Origin: Candidatus Aquidulcis sp.
GTDB lineage: Bacteria > Chloroflexota > Anaerolineae > UBA4142
Reading direction: 5' to 3'
Assembly: GCA_020723345.1 (NCBI GenBank)
Contig: DYJA01000002.1
Location: 207,602 to 271,601 of the forward strand
DNA: 64,000 bases
The notes beneath the pieces are model-generated. The model saw only the letters and a list, made by a program, of their open reading frames with translations, was not told the DNA's origin and ran no database searches. Positions 61,767 through 64,000 of this stretch are shown piece after piece. Every line of letters starts with the position of its first letter. Position 1 is the first letter of the stretch. The translations under genes and the position numbers were made by a program.

Positions 61767-61871
61767 ACTTACGTTTTGCTCGTTTTAACGCGGTCGAGCG
61801 CCGCGGCTTGCAACTCTGAAACAGCCCTCCCCGTCGAAGCCATGCATCCCCAAACCATTTTGGATTTTCGA

Positions 61872-61891
61872 TCCTTCGACTGCGCTCAGGA
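61872..61891. repeat. CCTTCGACTCCGCTCAGG-family repeat in the tmRNA leader
   Basis: TCCTTCGACTGCGCTCAGGA lies between the tmRNA promoter and the mature 5' end, so it is transcribed and removed during maturation. Confidence 0.65.
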
Positions 61892-61929
61892 CAGGTTTCT
61901 GATTTAAGATTGATCGGAAATCCGCGCGT

Positions 61930-61958
61930 ATTATACCACGCGCGAAGCGCGGAGGCAA
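61930..61958 (-). promoter_or_regulatory. Putative tmRNA promoter
   Basis: On the minus strand TTGCCT (61958-61953), 17-base spacer, TATAAT (61935-61930). It predicts a ~70-nt leader before the mature tmRNA end and starts just after the smpB stop. Confidence 0.6.
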
Positions 61959-61966
61959 ATCGAAAA

Positions 61967-62428
61967 TTATCTGTTGCGCGTCTTGACCGCGCGTTCCATC
62001 TCGCGCGCGGCATCGCGCTTGCTGATTGCTTCGCGCTTGTCGTACTGCCGCTTGCCGCGCGCCAAACCGATTTCCAGTTTGGCGCGATTCTTTTTCAGGT
62101 ACATCCGCAAGGGAACGAGCGTGAATCCTTTTTCCTGAACGCGTCCGAACAACCGTAAAATTTCCTTGCGGTGCATCAGCAGTTTGCGGTCGCGGTACGG
62201 ATCGACGTTCTGCCGACTTGCCGGTTCGTACGGCGCGATGTGGACGTTCAGCAGCCACAACTCGCCGTTCTTCACTTGCGCGTACGAATCGCGCAGATTG
62301 ACGCTGCCCGCGCGCACCGATTTGATTTCGGTACCCGTGAGCGCAACACCGGTCTCGTACGTTTCTTCGATGTGATAATCGTGGTACGCTTTGCGATTGG
62401 TTGCGAGAGTTTTGGTAGAATCTGCCAT
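61967..62428 (-). CDS. smpB: SsrA-binding protein SmpB
   Basis: 153 residues, the usual size. It binds tmRNA and brings it to stalled ribosomes. Motifs: NRKAYHDYHIEETYETGVALTGTEIKSVRAG, LLNVHIAPYEPAS, RDRKLLMHRKEI, LVPLRMYLKKNRAKLEIGLARGKRQYDKRE. The basic C-terminal tail is present. It lies directly upstream of the tmRNA gene on the same strand. Confidence 0.97.
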   Translation of the reverse strand: MADSTKTLATNRKAYHDYHIEETYETGVALTGTEIKSVRAGSVNLRDSYAQVKNGELWLLNVHIAPYEPASRQNVDPYRDRKLLMHRKEILRLFGRVQEKGFTLVPLRMYLKKNRAKLEIGLARGKRQYDKREAISKRDAAREMERAVKTRNR

Positions 62429-62442
62429 CTTAAGTTACACAA

Positions 62443-62518
62443 GACCGCCGACCACCGACAGCCAACCGTGCCCGCCACTACAAGATGTACGGCGGTCTGC
62501 GGTCAGCCGTCGGTGGTC
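62443..62518. repeat. Word-repeat hairpin between ctpA and smpB
   Basis: GACCGCCGACCACCGAC faces GTCGGTGGTC and GGCGGTC; imperfect long stem overlapping the protease stop. Confidence 0.6.
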
Positions 62519-63719
62519 ATTTTCCGGTTTGCAAAAACTTGACCGCCGCGTCCAGTTGCGGGTCGCGCTTGTTCGCGGTGTCCTCTTCCGTCAGCTTGAC
62601 TTCGATATCCGGCGCGACGCTCACACCGTTGATCTCGTTGCCCAACGGACTGAAAAAGCGCGCGATGGTGACGCGCAGTTCCGATTTGTCGCTCAAGGTG
62701 TGGACGTTTTGCACCGATCCTTTGCCGTACGTTTTCACGCCGATCAACGTCGCGCGTTTGTGATCTTGCAACGCCGCCGCCACGATTTCCGACGCGCTCG
62801 CCGAACCGCCATCAATCAGCAGTACCAGCGGAATGTTCGTCGCCAAGCCGCCATTTTTTGACTTGAGTTCCTGCACGACGCCATTCTTGTCCTTTTCGAT
62901 CAGGACAATCTGGTCGCCTTTGAGAAATTGGCTCACGACATCGACTGCCACGCCGAGGTAGCCCCCCGGATCGCGCCGCACATCGAAAATCAAGCCGGTC
63001 GGATTCTGCGCCAGCAATTCGCGGAGCGCGGCGCGCATTTCGTCCGGCGCGGTCGCGCCAAATTGATTCAGCCGTAAGTACGCGATGGTCGTCCCTTCGA
63101 GCATGCGCGACTCGACGAACGGCGTGCGAATCACGTCGCGCACAACCGTTACTTTGAAGGGCGCTTGCGTCCCGCGCTGAATCCGCAGCGTCACCTCGGT
63201 CCCTTTCGGTCCGCGCACCAGCGCAATCGCCTGCGAGACGTCCATGTTTTGGATCAGCGTATCGTTCACTTGCAAGATAATGTCGTTCGGCAGCAAACCG
63301 GCTTTTTCGGCAGGCGATCCTTTGATCGGCGAGACGATGGTGAAACGCCCCTCGCGCATTTCGACGGTCGCGCCAATCCCTTCGAACGATCCTTCCAGCG
63401 TAGTCCGCGAGATCGCCGCGCGCTTGGCATCGGTGAACGCGGTGTGCGGATCGCCGAGCGCGCGCACCATTCCGGCGACTGAACCATCGACTAGCGCGTC
63501 AGGGTCGAGCGGCGCTTTGTAGAAATCTTGCTGAACATAGCGCCACGCCTCCCATAAAACCGGCATGTACGGTTTCCATTCTGCCGGAGCCCCGCCATCC
63601 GGCGGTAGGGGAGGGGGAAACATTGAGCGACTGGCGACAAACCCGCCGCCGTACGCGCTGGCGACCAGCACGGCGACGAATAACATCACCAGCGCGATGC
63701 GAATTATTCCACGAACCAC
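62517..63719 (-). CDS. ctpA: Carboxy-terminal processing protease (S41), CtpA-like
   Basis: 400 residues. A signal/anchor helix (IIRIALVMLFVAVLVASAYGG) precedes a PDZ domain (~100-190, GIGATVEM...GLLPNDIILQVNDTL) and the S41 catalytic core with Ser in GGSASASEIVAAAL and the general-base Lys in TYGKGSVQ. It degrades or trims exported proteins. A second S41 gene ends five bases upstream, so this is a tandem pair. Confidence 0.95.
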   Translation of the reverse strand: MVRGIIRIALVMLFVAVLVASAYGGGFVASRSMFPPPLPPDGGAPAEWKPYMPVLWEAWRYVQQDFYKAPLDPDALVDGSVAGMVRALGDPHTAFTDAKRAAISRTTLEGSFEGIGATVEMREGRFTIVSPIKGSPAEKAGLLPNDIILQVNDTLIQNMDVSQAIALVRGPKGTEVTLRIQRGTQAPFKVTVVRDVIRTPFVESRMLEGTTIAYLRLNQFGATAPDEMRAALRELLAQNPTGLIFDVRRDPGGYLGVAVDVVSQFLKGDQIVLIEKDKNGVVQELKSKNGGLATNIPLVLLIDGGSASASEIVAAALQDHKRATLIGVKTYGKGSVQNVHTLSDKSELRVTIARFFSPLGNEINGVSVAPDIEVKLTEEDTANKRDPQLDAAVKFLQTGK

Positions 63720-63724
63720 GTTTG

Positions 63725-64000
63725 CTATTTGCCTTTCTGCAAAAACTTGACCGCCGCGTCGAGTTGTGGATCGAATTTTTTCGCGATGTCGTCCTCGGTC
63801 ACTTTGACTTCGATATCCGGCGTGATCCCCACTTCGTTGATTCCGTTTCCATTGGGGCTGAAGAAATGCGCGATCGTCACGTTCAATTCCGATTTGTCGC
63901 TGAGGGTGTGAACGCCTTGCACTGAACCCTTGCCAAAGGTCTTGGTGCCGATCAACGTCGCGCGTTTGTGATCCTTCAACGCAGCGGCGACGATTTCGGA
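63725..64000 (-). CDS. S41 protease, C-terminal part (runs off the window)
   Basis: Only the last ~91 residues are inside the window: SEIVAAALKDHKRATLIGTKTFGKGSVQGVHTLSDKSEL in outline, containing the catalytic Lys in TFGKGSVQ. It is closely similar to the C-terminus of the downstream gene, indicating tandem duplication. The start lies beyond position 64000. Confidence 0.85.
   Translation of the reverse strand, partial: SEIVAAALKDHKRATLIGTKTFGKGSVQGVHTLSDKSELNVTIAHFFSPNGNGINEVGITPDIEVKVTEDDIAKKFDPQLDAAVKFLQKGK

Larger units (their letters stand above)
60786..61851 (-). ncRNA. ssrA: tmRNA (ssrA), split by a group I intron
   Basis: Rescues stalled ribosomes with SmpB by tagging unfinished proteins. 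The 5' end GGGGAUG (61851-61845) pairs with CAUCUCC next to A-CCA at the 3' end (60786-60796), giving a seven-pair acceptor stem. The D-like loop GGCUUCGACGGGG follows the 5' end. The tag frame is at 61722-61766. The 5' T-stem GCGGGU ends at 61472, while the rest of the T-arm, UCGAUUCCCGC, starts at 60807. Removing 60808-61471 gives an intact GCGGG-UUCGAUU-CCCGC T-arm. Mature length is 402 nt including an encoded CCA. A promoter (61930-61958) and terminator flank the gene. Confidence 0.95.

Noticed and set aside
61441-61830. Small protein frames on the plus strand (61450-61674, 61631-61819)
   Set aside because: They lie antisense to the 5' exon of tmRNA and show no family pattern.

Overview
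The window (64 kb, GC-rich) looks like chromosomal DNA of an uncultured Chloroflexota bacterium, most likely Anaerolineae-like. This is an inference from gene content: lipoproteins with long Pro/Thr linkers, an archaeal-type phosphoglycerate mutase, a b6-type quinol:cytochrome oxidoreductase, many zinc-ribbon proteins, Ser/Thr kinases with an RDD domain, and CHAT/TPR proteins. There is no rRNA and no recognisable tRNA.

Layout. 0-10 kb: solute-binding protein, sensor kinase, single-chain type IIG restriction-modification enzyme, Fe superoxide dismutase, RecD2 helicase. 10-16 kb: HypA-like fragment, peptide-binding lipoprotein, and a Rieske / cytochrome b / dihaem cytochrome c operon. 16-22 kb: acetyl-xylan-type esterase and a heterodimeric ABC exporter. 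21.6-26.2 kb: a RAYT-type transposase gene, a large CHAT-NTPase-TPR gene and seven copies of a hairpin-forming palindromic element, several of them in frame inside genes. 26-34 kb: a membrane-stress group (SPFH, PspA, DUF4178-like, zinc-ribbon, DUF2207) interrupted by two HEPN/nucleotidyltransferase modules and a FkbM methyltransferase. 35-40 kb: phosphoglycerate mutase, GT-C-like membrane protein, tandem phosphate permeases. 40-52 kb: a one-strand signalling island (three kinases, two pseudokinase-PP2C fusions, two FHA proteins, a membrane serine protease), most members starting with zinc ribbons. 53.5-58.4 kb: sigma factor, zinc-finger anti-sigma-like protein and TPR-CHAT protease operon. 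58-64 kb: MTA phosphorylase, PIG-L deacetylase, tmRNA, SmpB and tandem S41 proteases.

The clearest unusual feature is the tmRNA gene (60786-61851, minus strand). It is split in its T-loop by a 664-nt group I intron, and the intron carries a LAGLIDADG homing endonuclease gene in the antisense direction. The tmRNA ends, tag reading frame, P1 helix with a U.G pair at the splice site, P4 and P7 can all be read directly. SmpB is encoded just upstream.

Two other systems stand out. One is a mobile or structural repeat family (conserved ends GTARGGGCGAAGCA...TGCTTCGCCCYTAC, variable but self-complementary arms) that sits in frame in a CHAT protease and in the transposase gene. The other is the sigma / zinc-finger / TPR-CHAT operon, whose logic resembles protease-released sigma factors. 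Several other repeat families also lie in frame inside genes, and most operon ends carry long hairpins built from repeated short words.
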